A stretch of DNA of 64,000 bases from Phycomyces nitens (Eukaryota > Mucoromycota > Mucoromycetes > Mucorales > Phycomycetaceae): NCBI GenBank assembly GCA_022702545.1, contig JAHRBC010000004.1, forward strand, positions 5,052,001 to 5,116,000. Direction: 5' to 3'. Below, one piece after another: positions 22,147 to 35,513 of the stretch. The notes beneath the pieces are model-generated. The model ran no database searches. It saw only the letters and a program-made list of their open reading frames with translations, and had not been told where the DNA came from. How positions within the stretch are numbered: the first letter of the stretch is position 1; each line of letters opens with the position of its first letter. The position numbers and the translations under genes are program-made.

Positions 22147-24582
22147 GACCTTCGGGATGTTTTACATTTTTAAAAAAATACTTGGTTGATACCTAAAGGC
22201 GAAAGCCTCGGAATCTTCTGTTGTATATATATATATGTATACATATATTTTATTTCCTTAATAAGAGCAACATGTATTGTTTAATATACATAATAAATCT
22301 AGCACAAATAATGGATAGAAACACTTGACCACCTTGTATGTTATTTTTTGTGTGCAAACCAGTTCTACAACACCATTCTGATGTATTGATATTAAAACTT
22401 GATGGTAATGATCACATCATATCACTCATTTGGAGAATCTCGGTACATTAGACAAGCGTTCTGCGCCTGTTTGATCAAGAATGGCACTCTTGGTCACTGT
22501 AGTGGACTAGAACGAATATGAATTCTGTCGACTAGAGGCGAGTATTTTAGATTTTATTCTATTATTATTTTTTGGTATAAAATATATAGAATTCCTTTGA
22601 CTCTTGATCCTAAACCCAATCGACATTATATCTTTACTCCCTACAACTTATGTCATTGCACACTAACCAGGACTAGTCTGGGACCTAGAGTGCTCTTTAC
22701 AGATTGGATTAGGGCTTTCGTTTGATATATGGATCATGATAGTCTGAACCGACCGCTTAAACACAAGAAGATAAAAAAGATGTTGGTCCCCAAAGTTTAT
22801 TTCAAAGCGATTATATAAAATGGTAAAGAGGTATAAAAGGGGATAAATCTAATATTTTATATGTCTCTCCCTCCATGACCATTGTGTTTCAAGTTTTAAA
22901 TCATGGCAAAAAAAAAGAGAGATAAAGCAAGAGAGGGTTGTGTGTAATCATATAATGCCATGGATCAAGCAAAATGTAAGATATGTGATGGTTTGTAGAT
23001 AATTCAATTTAGATGCAATAAGAATTATTTTATAATGTAAAATGTATAAAAAGATTTATATTATATTAAATAATTAGGATTCATCATTCACACCTTGTTG
23101 TGGACGCCATAAGAAGGCGCAGGTGCAAACCTTTGACACCTCCTTATTCCCACTTGTTCAATTCCATCAACATGGCTGATCCGAAATCAAGATTCTATAA
23201 ATCCAATAAAAAGTGGACATGTATCGATATCAAGTATACCTTTAGATTTCTAATTGGACCGGTAATGGGCATTTTGATCATTAAGAGGCCAATTGATCTG
23301 TAGTAGAATGTGGCATAGAGATACCAACCTTGTTTATAGCCTTGGACATCTTTAATGAATAAATTGACTGAGGACACGGGTTTCGGTGTAAATTAAAAAA
23401 AATAATAAAGAATCTCAAAATGCAAAATAAAAGCCACAACAGATAGATTAAAAAGTATTGTTATGAATTGATCATTGTTTTTTTTTAATTGTTTTGTTTA
23501 TGCTCTTGTTCGTTGGCTCATAACCCGGTCATGAAATGCTTATCTGCCGCCTTTTATTATAAGAATAAAAGTTTGGCCAAAAAGTACAAAACAAGACAGA
23601 GCTGTATGCAGGTCCATATTAGGCTCCCATGCTCTTTCTCCATAGAATTACCTGAAAAATCTGGTCTAAGCCAAATCGAGTGAGATGCTTGTGCTGATTC
23701 TGCTGCTGATGCTTCTGTTTCTAATATTTTGCTTCTGTTATTAGAAAGGAGAAGGCCTATTTTGTATAGATGTGTGTCTGAAAAATAGCCGCCCAAATGT
23801 ATAGTTTCCCTTGATATTTTCAGGAGTAATCTTTATATATATATGTATATACACATATATATATACATATATATATATAGCATATAAGAAAAAGGTGGGG
23901 AAAACAATACAGACTGTCGGAATCATGTAAGCTTGACATCTTGTATATTAAATAAGAGTTTCATTTAACAAGGTACACACTAGTGTATTAGGTAACTTGT
24001 ACAATTGAAACATCAGTCGCCATTTATACACATTATAAACCCATCGATATACCATATGGGTTTGCTACCCATCCATGGTTATAAGACTGCTACAAAGTAT
24101 ATAATATATCAAGATATTATAATAAAGGGGCAGAGGGCAAGGTGAAGGGGGTTGGGGATAATAGAGGAGTAGACTCAACACATCAATATTATTCTCTTTT
24201 TCTATTGCGTGTGCAGATCTCACATCGCTATAGACCCAATGGCATTGTAGCATATATTTCATGGTATTGCTCTCTTGACCTTCTACTTAAACCACTGCCC
24301 CTACTCTATCTCTCTCTCTTTCTTTCTTGCTTTTACTTTTTATATACATTTATAAAATAAATAAATTTATATATTATTATATTATTATATTTTCATATTA
24401 TATTATATTATATTATATTATATTATTGCATTGTATTGTATTGTATGTAAATGTATATATATATACCTTTATATTTACACCTAGAGATCAATATTTATAT
24501 ATTTACATATCTAAATACTTTGATATATACATACTTTTGTCTGCCTTTAATCTTACCTCTTGCTTCATTTTGCATTTCACCA
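22147..24582. other. Intergenic, AT-rich, no gene recognised
   Basis: This is 2.4 kb of low-complexity AT-rich DNA between the zinc-finger and E2F genes. It includes TA-rich runs (about 22223-22250 and 23830-23880) and a TATTA run at about 24370-24425. Short frames here have no family features. The E2F promoter and leader should lie in the last few hundred bases. Confidence 0.6.
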
Positions 24583-24905
24583 ATGGACAACTCTCCATCC
24601 AATCCCAAATCAGACGGCCATTTTAAAGACCCGACCCATTCACAGTTCATAACTGATGAGCCGTCCTGTTCAGCGTCCTCTTCGTCCACCCGTCGACATG
24701 ATTCCTCGCTTGGCTTATTAACAAAACACTTTGTTGATCTCATACACTCTTGTTCAAACGGCGATCTCGACCTTAATAAAGCAGCAGACGAACTCAATGT
24801 CCAGAAACGACGCATATATGACATCACAAATGTGCTTGAGGGCATTCGTCTAATCGAGAAGAATTCCAAAAACCATGTCCGTTGGATGTATGTTTAAACT
24901 ATTTG

Positions 24906-24944
<39 letters not shown>

Positions 24945-25032
24945 GCTGTTGCTGCTGTTGTTATTACATTTCCTTTGTTTGTTTTTATTATTATTATTAT
25001 TTATTTTTATTTATTAATTTATTAATTAATTA

Positions 25033-25066
<34 letters not shown>

Positions 25067-25669
25067 TACAAATACATTCGCTTTCTGTATACTAACATTC
25101 TGTTTCTTTGGTCTCTAGTGGAAATGTCCCCAAAGACGATCCTTACCTCACACGTCTGCCGTCTCAATCACTAGCCGAACTAGAGGAAAGGGCCTCTCGG
25201 CTAAGGATCGCCAATCGAGCCTTGATGGAAGAAAAGGAAAGACTGGATGCAATGAATGTTGCCATTGATGACGAGACCAGACAGCTTATCGTACAGAACA
25301 AGGCTCACTGTCATATCACGAGAAATGACCTGCAGCAATTTGAGGATACGCTTGCAGCCCAACAGGAGACCAGCATTTTGGCGGCCCCGGTTCCCTTTGA
25401 AGACAAGCCTTACAAAAATGACTACAAAATAAACACTTGCACAAGATCAACCAGATTATCATTTCAGGTCCCAATCAGCAATCCTTATGCTTTGGCGGGT
25501 CGTAAAGTAAGAATCTATTGTTTTCAAGCCATTTATTAATTCTTTATAGTCAAGTAAGAAGCGCTTCAGGCTGCCACCAGATTACTCGGACCAACAAATC
25601 CGTGTGCTAGGATTACCTGCTCAAAAACAGAGAAACATCACATTGCCCTTGGACCACAATTCTCAATGA
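24583..25669 (+). CDS. E2F-family transcription factor
   Basis: Three exons (24583-24887, 25119-25506, 25550-25669) give 270 residues. E2F proteins bind promoters of S-phase genes, normally as heterodimers with DP. The winged-helix DNA-binding domain occupies about residues 45-103, from [13 protein letters not shown] to NHVRWIG, with the diagnostic [13 protein letters not shown] (residues about 79-91). It is followed by a leucine-rich coiled coil ([19 protein letters not shown]) and a marked-box-like segment. The RRIYD...IEKNSKN form fits E2F, not DP. There is no obvious retinoblastoma-binding acidic tail, and the protein is short for the family. Intron 1 holds long ATT/AAT microsatellites. 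An upstream in-frame extension of the first exon is AT-rich, unlike protein, and was not included. Confidence 0.9.
24888..25118. repeat. ATT/AAT trinucleotide microsatellites in E2F intron 1
   Basis: The intron carries a run of ATT repeats at about 24906-24943 and an AAT run at about 25034-25065, with more TTA/TTTA tracts between. They are inverted in sense and could pair as a hairpin in RNA. Confidence 0.75.
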
Positions 25670-28600
25670 ACTCTCGACCTCCTCTTATTCCTTTGTTCTC
25701 CACTCTCTTCTCCCTTTCAATCTCCTAATAGTAAATACTCTTTATCAGTCCAATTGATCTAATTCAAATCCGCCCTTTTATACATATAAATGATATATTA
25801 ATTGTCTGTTGAACAATCCAATAATAATCATAGTAATAATAATAACCATAGTAATATTAATAATAATAATCATAGTAATATAGAAATATCAGTTGTTTCA
25901 AAATAAATGTTTCAATTTCCAAGACATTGCAACATAGTTTAACTTTGAATACCTGTTTCATGTCACTTTTATATCATCGTCAAGGGGTTCAGACTACATA
26001 TCCAAAAAAAGGGGGGGTGTGTGTTGGGACGAGCATCTCTTATTCTCGATCAATCATGCTTTCGAGAAAGAGTTTAATATCAATCACTCTATATCTTTAT
26101 CTCTAAACCTGTACATCATTTAATATTGAATTTTTAACCTGTTTTTTTTTCTTGGTGATAGACTTGAAGACTATGCTTGCAAATGTGTGCCAAATAGATA
26201 TTAAGAAAAAGTTTGGTTTGATAAAGAAACCATAAAAAAAAGGGGAGTATTGCAAAATATTGGATTGGAGTTTTTTTTTTTACTATTAACAACAGAGCAA
26301 TTAAAAGACATTCCATCGAGGGTGGTGTCAAGTCAACTAGAAGAACCACTTTCTTTAAACGACCTTGGTCTCAGTGCCTTTCTGCCATTAAGATTTCTCC
26401 TTAATTGATGTACAGTACAGCATATATGGCATCTTATCACTTGCTTTGGACACACATTGAATGATGGATCTACAGTTAAAGAGCATATATATATATGTAT
26501 AGTGGAGAATATGGTCAGGCTACATGCCAGATCTGAGGAATGTGGCAATTGTGGCAATCTGTGTGCAAGGGAGAAAAGGAGTTGCCAAGCGAGGGAGTCA
26601 AGAGTGACAAGGCAGTTGAGAGGGATAAGTGGGGATGGTGTGGGGAGAATTTGGTGCAAAGGAAATAAACTACAAAGGCGATGAATGGATAGGAATAGGA
26701 GACAACGGGGGGGGACGTAAATATCTGACCATCTCTTTGTTTTCTCGTTCAAGAGATCAGCACGTTGTCTATACAATATAGAAACATCAATCAAAAATAC
26801 GTACCTGGGAATTTCATAAAGAAAGCTTTAAAGACGATGACTTTTTGATATTCAAAGAAAAAAAATGTCCTTTGTTGTCACACCAGCACTGTTTGGTACA
26901 TCTTTTTTTTTGTTTCTTGTAAAAAGGACTTTCTAGCCAATTGGTACTATCTAGTTGGTCACTTTAAATATCCAAAAAAAAATCTCATGTGTATTCCAAA
27001 TACTATCTTTTGTCAACCTCTGGTTGCCTGGAATAATAATATCAAACAATTTATAGATGCTTAAAAGGTGGCAGAATATGTTTTACAACTGATATACCAT
27101 GGACTGTGTTGCCATTGAATTCAATACTTGCTATAATATATCTACTCAATAATCATGACACATGTACTGGTTACAAATATGCTTTTATGCCAAATGATAA
27201 AATCACATTATATCCATCACAATGGAGACAAGTGATTGGGATAACTCGAGATTATAATGTTTTTCACAGGATAGCTTTTTGTTTCATTAAGGAAATTCAC
27301 CATTGGTTTTATCGATAGACTCTACTGTATTCCTATGATAATAAACTGTTTTTTTTTTAAAAAAAATATATTCAAATAGCAGTATACTATTGAGCTTACT
27401 ACATGTACACAAGACTTTTCTTTATGCTGATTTAAAGTATCAGGATCATGATTCATCAGATATCCACATTCTCAACATGGTCGGTAATGTAAGGCTAAAA
27501 TTCTGGAACTTGCAATAGTATCTCTAGTCCATATTTATAGACAGTTCAATGATAGAGAGACAAATAAAGAATACTGTTTTTATAGAAAGACAGCTGTCAA
27601 AGAAATCATATTACTTTTTTTTTGATCAAATCAATCTTTTCAATGTCTTGTATACCATCGACTGCGGTACCTAATAGACTTTCAATCGAATTGACAGTGG
27701 TCCTAGGCACAAGTTATGGCCGCCAAAGTATCCCATTATTAGCTTTGAAAAAGAAATGCACAAGAAAGTATTCGCCTGTCGTGTGTACAGCAACTGTGGT
27801 GATGATCAAAATATCCTGACCTATGAAATAATAATAATAATAAATGACCTTTTTTTTATTTTATGGAAACCCAAGGTCTTGTAACTTGATAATATTCAGA
27901 TCCAAAACATTTTGTATATTTATCATTTACAAACCAAGAGTGGCCAATATCGGCAGCCTATAGATTGCTGACTAAATTAGGTCCGGTTTCTCAAGCTGTT
28001 ATTCTTTTGCCCCAAGATTCGCACTTGGGTTACTGGTCATTAGAATTCCAAACAGATAGTATCACACCAGTGATAATTAAAATAATATCTATAAATGACG
28101 AATTCCAAGGTCTTGGATTCGCTACGTCTTTCTATAGGATAGGTGTGAACCTGGTGGGTAGGAATATTTTTGAAAGTGTTTGTGATTAAATGAAGCTTGC
28201 TTGTCATTAGTATATGAAAAAAAAAGTGATGGAGTTTTATCTAGAATACATAAATGTTTGCAAATAGGCCTAGTTATATAATGCTAATGTGTCTATAATT
28301 CACTTGGCACTTTATTCTTCTTGTCATGCACTATAGGCACAATTGCTGGTGAATTTTAACATTAAACAAGATTGTCTGGTGCATAATTTGCACTGCATTG
28401 GATGATACCTTTATAAAACCATGTTTTGGCCAATGGAAATAATAAGCCGTCTTATATTTGATAAAAGTACATTGATATTACAAAACTAGGTGATTCGTGA
28501 GTATATATAAAATATATGAGATGAAGGGCCCTTGATATTCTGGTTCTCTCTATTGAATAATTGGCTAATTGATTGATTGGCTGATTGACTTTTTTGTAAT

Positions 28601-29637
28601 TAATACATATAGATATGTAGGTTGACATAAAGGGTTCAAAACGAACGATAATCTAAAGAGGTCTCTAGTGACTCTTTGTAAAGAGGCGGGCTGTATATTG
28701 GATTTTCAGACTAGATGCGCATTGTGATGAGAGTGTGATGCGAATCATGGGACGCTGATTGGCTGCCCTGACCACTCCACGCCATCCCAACTCCATAACC
28801 CAATTTTATCAGTCCAATATAATATCACTTTGGACATAAGGATTATCACACAGAATTCTCAACTGAATCAATAAACTATCTCGAGGATACTTTTTATTCT
28901 ATCTAAAACCAAAAAGATTATCGACAACATAATCGATACACACTTTTAACTTTATTATTATTATTATTAAAATATCACCAAGATTTATTAAATTGGTGTT
29001 GGATCTCATAAATGGTACATGACCTCCTCCCTTACATATATCCAAGGGTACAATGTCTCTTATTACTCATGCTTATTTTTGCAAGGCACATCTAACCCAA
29101 TGCCTTGTGAAATTCTGAATAATGGAAATAACTAAAAGCAAGAGCTTGATTATAGACTCCCTGGCATTAAATAAACGGGCAGATTTTGAATGTTGGGATC
29201 AAGAGCTTCATACATTAAATTCAAAAAACTTCAAATCCAAACATAACACAGGTCTCTGACAAACGCTTCAAATCCGAATCTGTTCTTGTTATCTTGAGAA
29301 TGATGAATTGTATATTTACGATCCAATAGTATCAATGTGATAATGTTTTTTTAAAAAAAAAACCAAGTTTTACAGTCTTTTCACTTTCAGGCAGCCGTCC
29401 CTCGTAAGGATTCTCAGTTGAAGTCTTGTTAAACACAAAAGTCATTGGAGAAATATTTATCCAATTCGCCTAATAAAGGCGATCTTTGGCTACTAGTCAC
29501 GTGTAGCTAGCGATAGAGGTCTAATATTTTTTCAAGCCAAAATCATAGTACCAATTGAGACAATTAATAAAAGATTGAGAGTGTCTGTCTTGTCGAGTGG
29601 ATGCCTTTTTTTTTTACATTCATCTTTATCTTTTGTC
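25670..29637. other. Intergenic, no gene recognised
   Basis: This is four kilobases of AT-rich DNA after the E2F gene. Moderately long frames exist (for example about 26333-26794 on the minus strand, and 27622-27819 and 27965-28189 on the plus strand), but they have no recognisable motif, splice logic or partner, so none is called. AAT/TAA microsatellites lie at about 25820-25880, 27826-27844 and 28960-28975. Confidence 0.55.
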
Positions 29638-30830
29638 AACATTCCTCAATAGGATGGAGAAATGGTGAATATGGTGGCATGAATAGAGGTTTATAACGCC
29701 AGCTGTTGATCGCATCCACAACAGATTGAGAATGATAGACTCTGCAATTCAGGACAATAGGCATACCCTTCTTGTCATGTCTGTCCAGAACATCCATGCT
29801 AATCCCAGGAATTTAATTAAAAGTCGTTCCTTTATTGAGTACCACGGGTTTTGACCCTCTCTGGGCATCGTTTCTTCTTTTCTTGAACGAGGACGGCTCA
29901 AGAGACTCCTTGTCGATCTTTGCTACATCATCTCTTTTTTTTTTCAAAGGTTCGACTTTATGAAAAACAAATGATACAAAAGGAAGAGATCCAACCAACA
30001 ATATGCATATTCACTCCCTTTTGTATATGGACCTTTGCAACTGCGGGATCTCCAACTTTTGACCAGCAATAGTTTATTGTTAACCAAGAGTGAAAGCCGC
30101 TTATCAACAAAAACACAATTCTCGCGATAATTGACAACTGCAGCCCTCCAGTTGGTGATAATGTTGAAACGTAGCTCGATTGTTCTTGGGGTATCACGCT
30201 CTATTGTATCTACTTTGATACTTGTTTCAAATATAGGGCACGCGTATGTCAGATATGCTTGTCTAACCCAGAAAGAGAGACTAGAGACTAGAGACTAGAG
30301 ACCTTTTAAAATGTTCACACAATTTTTGCCTTGCTTCTTCAAGAATAATTGTTGGGTTATTGTCAAACAACTTTATTAAAAAGCCCAAATGCTCAGAAAA
30401 CAATTTCTTTGCTTTATGTTTGTTTCTTTAGTATCTGACCAGAAAAAAAAGTGTTCAATTGCTATTATTGAATCTGTCGAGTGGTTTGTAAGCGCTACAA
30501 CGAGGTATACCGGATTGCTCTGCCGCTTGTGTTACTGACAGCCCTTGTTGCATTGTTCGAATAAGTCTTTCAATTTGGTCTTGTCCATATATCTTATACT
30601 TTATAATAGAAGCAACAGATACTTGCTAAACATCTTTAACCAGATTGTCCATTATCTCTATTGTTGTTGATTGAGGCTTACAATTTGTGTCGAGAACAAT
30701 AACCATTTCAAGACTGCCATTTTCAATAGCTATATTATCATATTCCTCAATAGCACTGTCATCAAAGACTATGGGTGATTCTTCTGCAGGATAAAGATTA
30801 AGTCCATTTTGTTTTGTTTTGGATCTAGAT
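29638..30830 (-). pseudogene. Tc1/mariner-type DDE transposase relic 1
   Basis: The minus strand carries the whole length of a Mucoromycota-style Tc1-like transposase in broken frames. At about 30480-30610 there is a helix-turn-helix start (YGQDQIERLIRTMQQG, then SVTQAAEQSGIPR). Next come HLGFLIKLFDNNP (about 30380), the WSKVGDPA...VHIQKGVN block (about 30010-30070), KVEPLKKK (about 29940) and the catalytic end MPPYSPFLHPIEEC (about 29650). Several frameshifts and stops separate the pieces. The FIDEAGFHS aspartate and the aspartate of the IVMDNC box are lost, so the protein cannot be active. Terminal repeats were not located. Confidence 0.82.
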
Positions 30831-31447
30831 AAAAAGGTGTCTCAATTTCAAGTAAGAAGGCGGTAGTTGGCCTTTGAGCATATACTTGATAAACAAGCCT
30901 AAAAAAAAAGAGACTCTTGTCGATTGTGTGCTAGATTTACCATGCGTTCAGGTTTAGATACCATACTCGTGGACTCTACTCCTTAACTAGAGACATTTAT
31001 GGATCCAAAGTGGGTTGTGCTCAGGCGCAAATCACAGTGATCATTATGCACATCAATATGATTTTGAAACTGTAAAATAAATTAGGGAGGTTTCTCAATC
31101 TCTATTTCTTTATCATTGCAAAATGGCGGTTATTTTAAAGTGTATAATTTGGTCCATAAAAGAAAGAAAATTAAAATCACAATTCTGTAACCAATCTATA
31201 TTTCTCCAATGCAAGCCAGATTAATACCTGGCCAGATCACAGTGGATTTACCAGTCAATGCTATATTCATTTATTCACTCGTTTATTTGTATTATTATGT
31301 TATCAATGTGTGTATTGGAGCCTATTTAATCATGTGTAACATGAATGAGGTAGCAAGTTTAAAGGAATCTTAAACATTTCTTACATAAAGCACAAAAATA
31401 AATAAATACATAAAGGCTTCTTGTTTGTCTATTATACATCTATTCTA
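30831..31447. other. Spacer between Tc1 relic and coiled-coil gene
   Basis: No gene seen. The stretch holds the likely promoter and leader of the gene starting at 31448. Confidence 0.5.
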
Positions 31448-32749
31448 ATGCGCCTGAATTTCTTCCGTTCAAGATCTGATCTATCGGTCAACAAGGTATC
31501 AGAAGCCGACAGCTATTCAATAGACGTTCATACATCATCAAGACAGCGTCGACAGAGATCATCAACTGAACCTTGTCATGTCAGGAAATCCAGACCAAAC
31601 ACGCTTGATCATGTTATGGATTTATTTCAAGAACACCCTCATCAATCACTACAGACCCATAAACCCAAAGAGACATCAGAGCAAGAATTCCATTTACCAG
31701 ACACGCCTATAAGCAGAAGAGCCAGTAGTGTCCAGATATTTCCAAGATCTGGACCAAATACTCACTTTCTCTCCAAATCAAAAAGATCAGTGGCGTCTTG
31801 GATATCAAGGACCCAAAGCGACAATACACAATCCAACTATCACAAGCACCACTACAAAGACCAAACCACCCCTGATACAATCTATTCAGACTCCTCTGAT
31901 TCAAACCTGCTCAGTAGGCCGGGTGAGCCCCCAGCAGAATGGACATGTCATTCTTCAGACTGGAAGACTAGTCAGCAGAGTGAGCCAAACATTCGTTGTA
32001 TTTCCGTAACACACAGCCCCCATGCTCCATCAATCTCGCCTGTTCAGAAAGAACGGACTAAACTAACCCCTGCTCAGAAACAGCGGCGAAAAACAACAGT
32101 ATTCGAGACAACTCTCTTGGTTGCCCCTGATTTTATTGAAGAAGAACCTGATAACATTGAAGACGACTGGACCTGCTGCGAACCACTGTCCGATACTACA
32201 GATATCACTGCCATGCTCGAAATAATGGAACGCGAGACCCAGAGACTCCGGCAATGTGTTAATAATGAGCGAGATCAGTATTTCATCTGTCTCCAGGACA
32301 AGAATGATACCATGGATTGTCTAAGAATGGCCCAGCAAGAAATCAAATGCTTGAAGCGAAAGATATCGATTGGAAAGATTGTTGGATTCACAGACATATC
32401 TAATGAAGCACTAGAATTTGCCAGAGACCATATGCACCACAAACGAAGACACTCTATCACTATGCCTCTAATTTATCCACAGCCTACTGACATAATTCAA
32501 GCCAATATTGGATCTATTTATTTCAAAGAGCCTCTAAATCCCTATACAAACCATATGCCCGTAGAGCGAAAAATTCACATTCTGCTTGAAGAAATCAATG
32601 CTATGCAGACTGATGAGATCAATATGGAGAAAAAGTACCAATACTTGACTACTAAAAAGCAACAATTGGAATACCAATTGAGACAGCAAGATGACACAAT
32701 TAATCAATTAAGACAAGAACTGGAAATAGCCAAGCTGGCCATCTCCTAG
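31448..32749 (+). CDS. Serine-rich coiled-coil protein, unknown function
   Basis: Single exon, 433 residues from the ATG at 31448; an in-frame ATG at 31421 would add nine residues with no clear meaning. The first 240 residues are rich in Ser, Arg, Pro, His and Gln, with many possible phosphorylation sites (RSSTEP, RRASSV), and look disordered. Residues from about 250 to 310 and again from about 375 to the end have the heptad pattern and Glu/Gln/Lys content of coiled coils (MERETQRLRQC, then KKQQLEYQLRQQDDTINQL). There is no signal peptide, membrane segment or catalytic motif. A scaffold or cytoskeletal/polarity protein is possible, but this is only inference from composition. Confidence 0.75.
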   Translation: MRLNFFRSRSDLSVNKVSEADSYSIDVHTSSRQRRQRSSTEPCHVRKSRPNTLDHVMDLFQEHPHQSLQTHKPKETSEQEFHLPDTPISRRASSVQIFPRSGPNTHFLSKSKRSVASWISRTQSDNTQSNYHKHHYKDQTTPDTIYSDSSDSNLLSRPGEPPAEWTCHSSDWKTSQQSEPNIRCISVTHSPHAPSISPVQKERTKLTPAQKQRRKTTVFETTLLVAPDFIEEEPDNIEDDWTCCEPLSDTTDITAMLEIMERETQRLRQCVNNERDQYFICLQDKNDTMDCLRMAQQEIKCLKRKISIGKIVGFTDISNEALEFARDHMHHKRRHSITMPLIYPQPTDIIQANIGSIYFKEPLNPYTNHMPVERKIHILLEEINAMQTDEINMEKKYQYLTTKKQQLEYQLRQQDDTINQLRQELEIAKLAIS

Positions 32750-32958
32750 AATATATACACACACCATAATATTATCTTTATTATATCTATTTCATTGTCT
32801 AGCCATATATCTAAAAAATTACCGCATATCATCAGCACATTGTTTCTGATTCATTTATTTATTTAAAATAATAATAATAATATAATAATAATAAGATAGA
32901 AATTGTGATTTATATATCATCTAAAGTTTCTCATTATTTATAAAGGGTGTTTCTCGAG

Positions 32959-34447
32959 TCAAATTGAAGACTTGAACTCGTCGGTTGGATAGTACTCTGG
33001 ATATTTTGCAATAAGCTCTTTCAACTCTTTCTTCTGGGCCTCTAGATTGGGTGTCAATTCGTCATAGACATCAGTAAACAGGTTCTCAAGTGCAGGCTTC
33101 TTTCTCTTTTCTGCAGAAGCAAAACTATCCAGCACGGTCTTTCGTGCCTGTTTTCGGCACTCATCTTCATCCTCCTGAGACCACCATCCGTGGTTTTCGA
33201 TATAGTGTCTCAATCTTGTGATGGGATTGTCGTTTTGAATGATCTCAGCCACTTCCTTTTTGTTGCGATACTTTGTTGAATCATCAGATGTACTGTGGTG
33301 GCCAGCACGGTAAGTCATGGCCTCGATAAGCACAGGTTTATTGGATTGCACTGCCATTTCTCTGGCCTTCTTTGTGGCATTGTAGCAGGCCCAGATATCA
33401 TTGCCGTCGATACGGATCGTGTCGATTCCGTATCCCACACCACGAGAAGCTATGCCATCACCCTTGTATTGCTCAGAAGAAGGGGTAGAGATGGCATATC
33501 CATTGTTACGACTAAAGAGAGAGAGATATTTTTTGATTAATTATATATCATTGCACAAGGTTTGTCCTACTCACCACACAAATATTACTGGACAGCTTAA
33601 TGTGGCTGCCATATTAAGACCTGCATGGAAATCTCCTTCAGAAGCTGCTCCCTCGCCAAAGAAGCATACAGATATGTTTCTATTTCCAGCCATCTTGAGT
33701 GCATAAGCAGAACCAGCTGCCTGTGGAATTTGCGTAGCCAGTGGCGATGATATTGTTTGGAAATTGTGCTTTTTTGAGCCATAATGAACTGGCATCTGTC
33801 GTCCCTTGTTCATGTCCAGGTCATTTCCAAAGCACTGGCTAACACACTCATCGACAGTAAGTCCACGGTAAAGAAGCATGTATGCTTCACGGTACTAGAC
33901 ATTGGACCGGCATTAATAACGATTCATTGGGGGTTCCAATAGCTTACCTGTCCAAACACTACATCTTCTGGATCCAGAGCAGCTGCAATACCAATCATGG
34001 CCTCTTCTCCATAATGCGTCATGTAGAAGCTTATACGTCCTTGGCGCTGGGCATCATACATGATTCCGTCCATTACGTTGAGCTGGACCATTTTCTTGTA
34101 GAGATTAACCACTTGGTCCTTATCCATCTTTGGATCATCGCTTTCGTTCAAGAGGTTCCCAGAATGATCCATTACGCGGTATGCCTTGAGAGGATGCGTG
34201 CCTTTGATAAAGCACATTTCTCCGATAAACTTTTCTGGGTTCAACAGACTCTTTTCGGCTGGCTTGGCATTGACAGCCGTTGCAGTGGCTATGCTGTACA
34301 GTCTTGGGGATCTCTAATAGGTGACAGTTGTATTTTAATTGACAGGTCATGTCTGTATTGAGTATTCCTGGGTACCTGTTGCAGGGCAGGAACATAGGCC
34401 AAGCTCTTTGACAAAATGGATCTTTGAAGTGTACGAGCACGCAACAT
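32959..34447 (-). CDS. BCKDHA: Branched-chain 2-oxoacid dehydrogenase E1 alpha subunit, mitochondrial
   Basis: Four exons (34376-34447, 33948-34313, 33575-33894, 32959-33511) give 436 residues in a continuous frame. The enzyme decarboxylates the 2-oxo acids of Leu, Ile and Val with thiamine diphosphate, as alpha2beta2 E1 of the mitochondrial complex. The N-terminus is a typical presequence ([16 protein letters not shown], Arg/Ser-rich, no acids). The thiamine diphosphate site is complete: [17 protein letters not shown] and then RNNGYAIST, with the splice between them. The phosphorylation loop reads [13 protein letters not shown], like the regulatory serine loop of the mammalian enzyme. The YRE..MLLYRG and [11 protein letters not shown] blocks also match. 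No E1 beta gene is nearby. Divergent from the coiled-coil gene only at its 3' end (convergent arrangement, about 210 bp apart). Confidence 0.95.
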
Positions 34448-35513
34448 GGATAGGATTTGATAAGAGAAAGAGAAAGAAGAAGAAGAGGATAAACGATGGC
34501 TCTCTTTTAATCGTGCGAAAATTACTCTTATTTCAGAAATTGTGCGTGGGAAAAAGAGAATGTCGGTTTCAAGAGTGGAATTGAAATAAGCAGAGAGAAC
34601 CTTGATTAGGCTGCATTTGACAAGTATTATTTTCATATTCGGCATCTATTTCATCGTCGATTCTTTAATCAAAATTAACTCTCTGCATGGCCTGTAGGCC
34701 AAACCTACATCGTACTCGGAATCAGAAATATAGCCATCAAAAGACTCTACAAACGTAAATCTTGGAGGACATTTGGTTATTAAAGTACACACCGTGGGTT
34801 ACACAGGACACTTTTACTGTTCCGCCAAAGAAGCCGTTTAGTATGAGAACAAGTGTGATGTTGTTCAGGACGGCCACTCGTTTAGTTTGATCTAGGCAAA
34901 ATATATGTACTTGAGAACAGTACACGATCCTACTACACACTATAGTATTACCATAGAGAAAATAGCCTTATTAACCTGCTATCACCCTTTTGAATAAAGC
35001 AGCTTCTTTTTTATGTCAATTCTATATCTGTCGCAGAGGATATGGATCGCTCTGGTCATATTGTATCGTCAGAGTCGTCAAGGCAACGCCTTTATTCACT
35101 ATCAATTGTGTATAACTTTACTTTCTCTTGTCGGACCAGGAGTTCATATCCCACCGTATATAAAAGATCCTTCCGCACAACATTACAGCTCCAATGAAGG
35201 GTTGCTCTCTTGTGTTTGGAGTGTGTGAAGCCAGTCTTTGACCATTGTCGGTCAATGTCGAGTCCACAGAGCAAAGGAATCCAATACTTGACATAGTATC
35301 AATATAACAACAATAAAGCCGTCTCAAAGATGATGGGATCTATCATGTTGAAGCTTCCACCATGCAATCATTCCATTCAGTATCGTTGAGAAGCAGGCCC
35401 AGGGAACAACAGGCAGCTCAGTTGGTCTCATATTGATGGCCATTGACAGTATGAATGTCAGCGAAACTGGTAGTACACTTTTTCCGGTATAATTTGCCGT
35501 TGATTTTTGGTAT
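34448..35513. other. Intergenic between E1 alpha gene and solo LTR
   Basis: It holds the E1 alpha promoter on its left. The rest contains frames on the minus strand with hydrophobic stretches (about 34740-34940 and 35324-35580), broken by stops, with no family I can name. The last part, joined across the LTR, continues the unidentified ORF at 36048-36881 for about 35 codons before a stop. Confidence 0.5.

Noticed and set aside
24451..24582. N-terminal extension of the E2F frame
   Set aside because: The codons come from low-complexity TA-rich DNA; the ATG at 24583 starts protein-like sequence.
26333..26794. 153-codon minus-strand frame
   Set aside because: No motif, no neighbouring coding signal; low-complexity Leu/Pro/Ser content is consistent with chance.
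27622..28189. Two adjacent plus-strand frames that could form a degraded gene
   Set aside because: No family resemblance found and no convincing splice or frame link between them.
30270..30303. Short tandem repeat of ACTAGAG units
   Set aside because: Only about four 7-bp units; ordinary microsatellite in the Tc1 relic.
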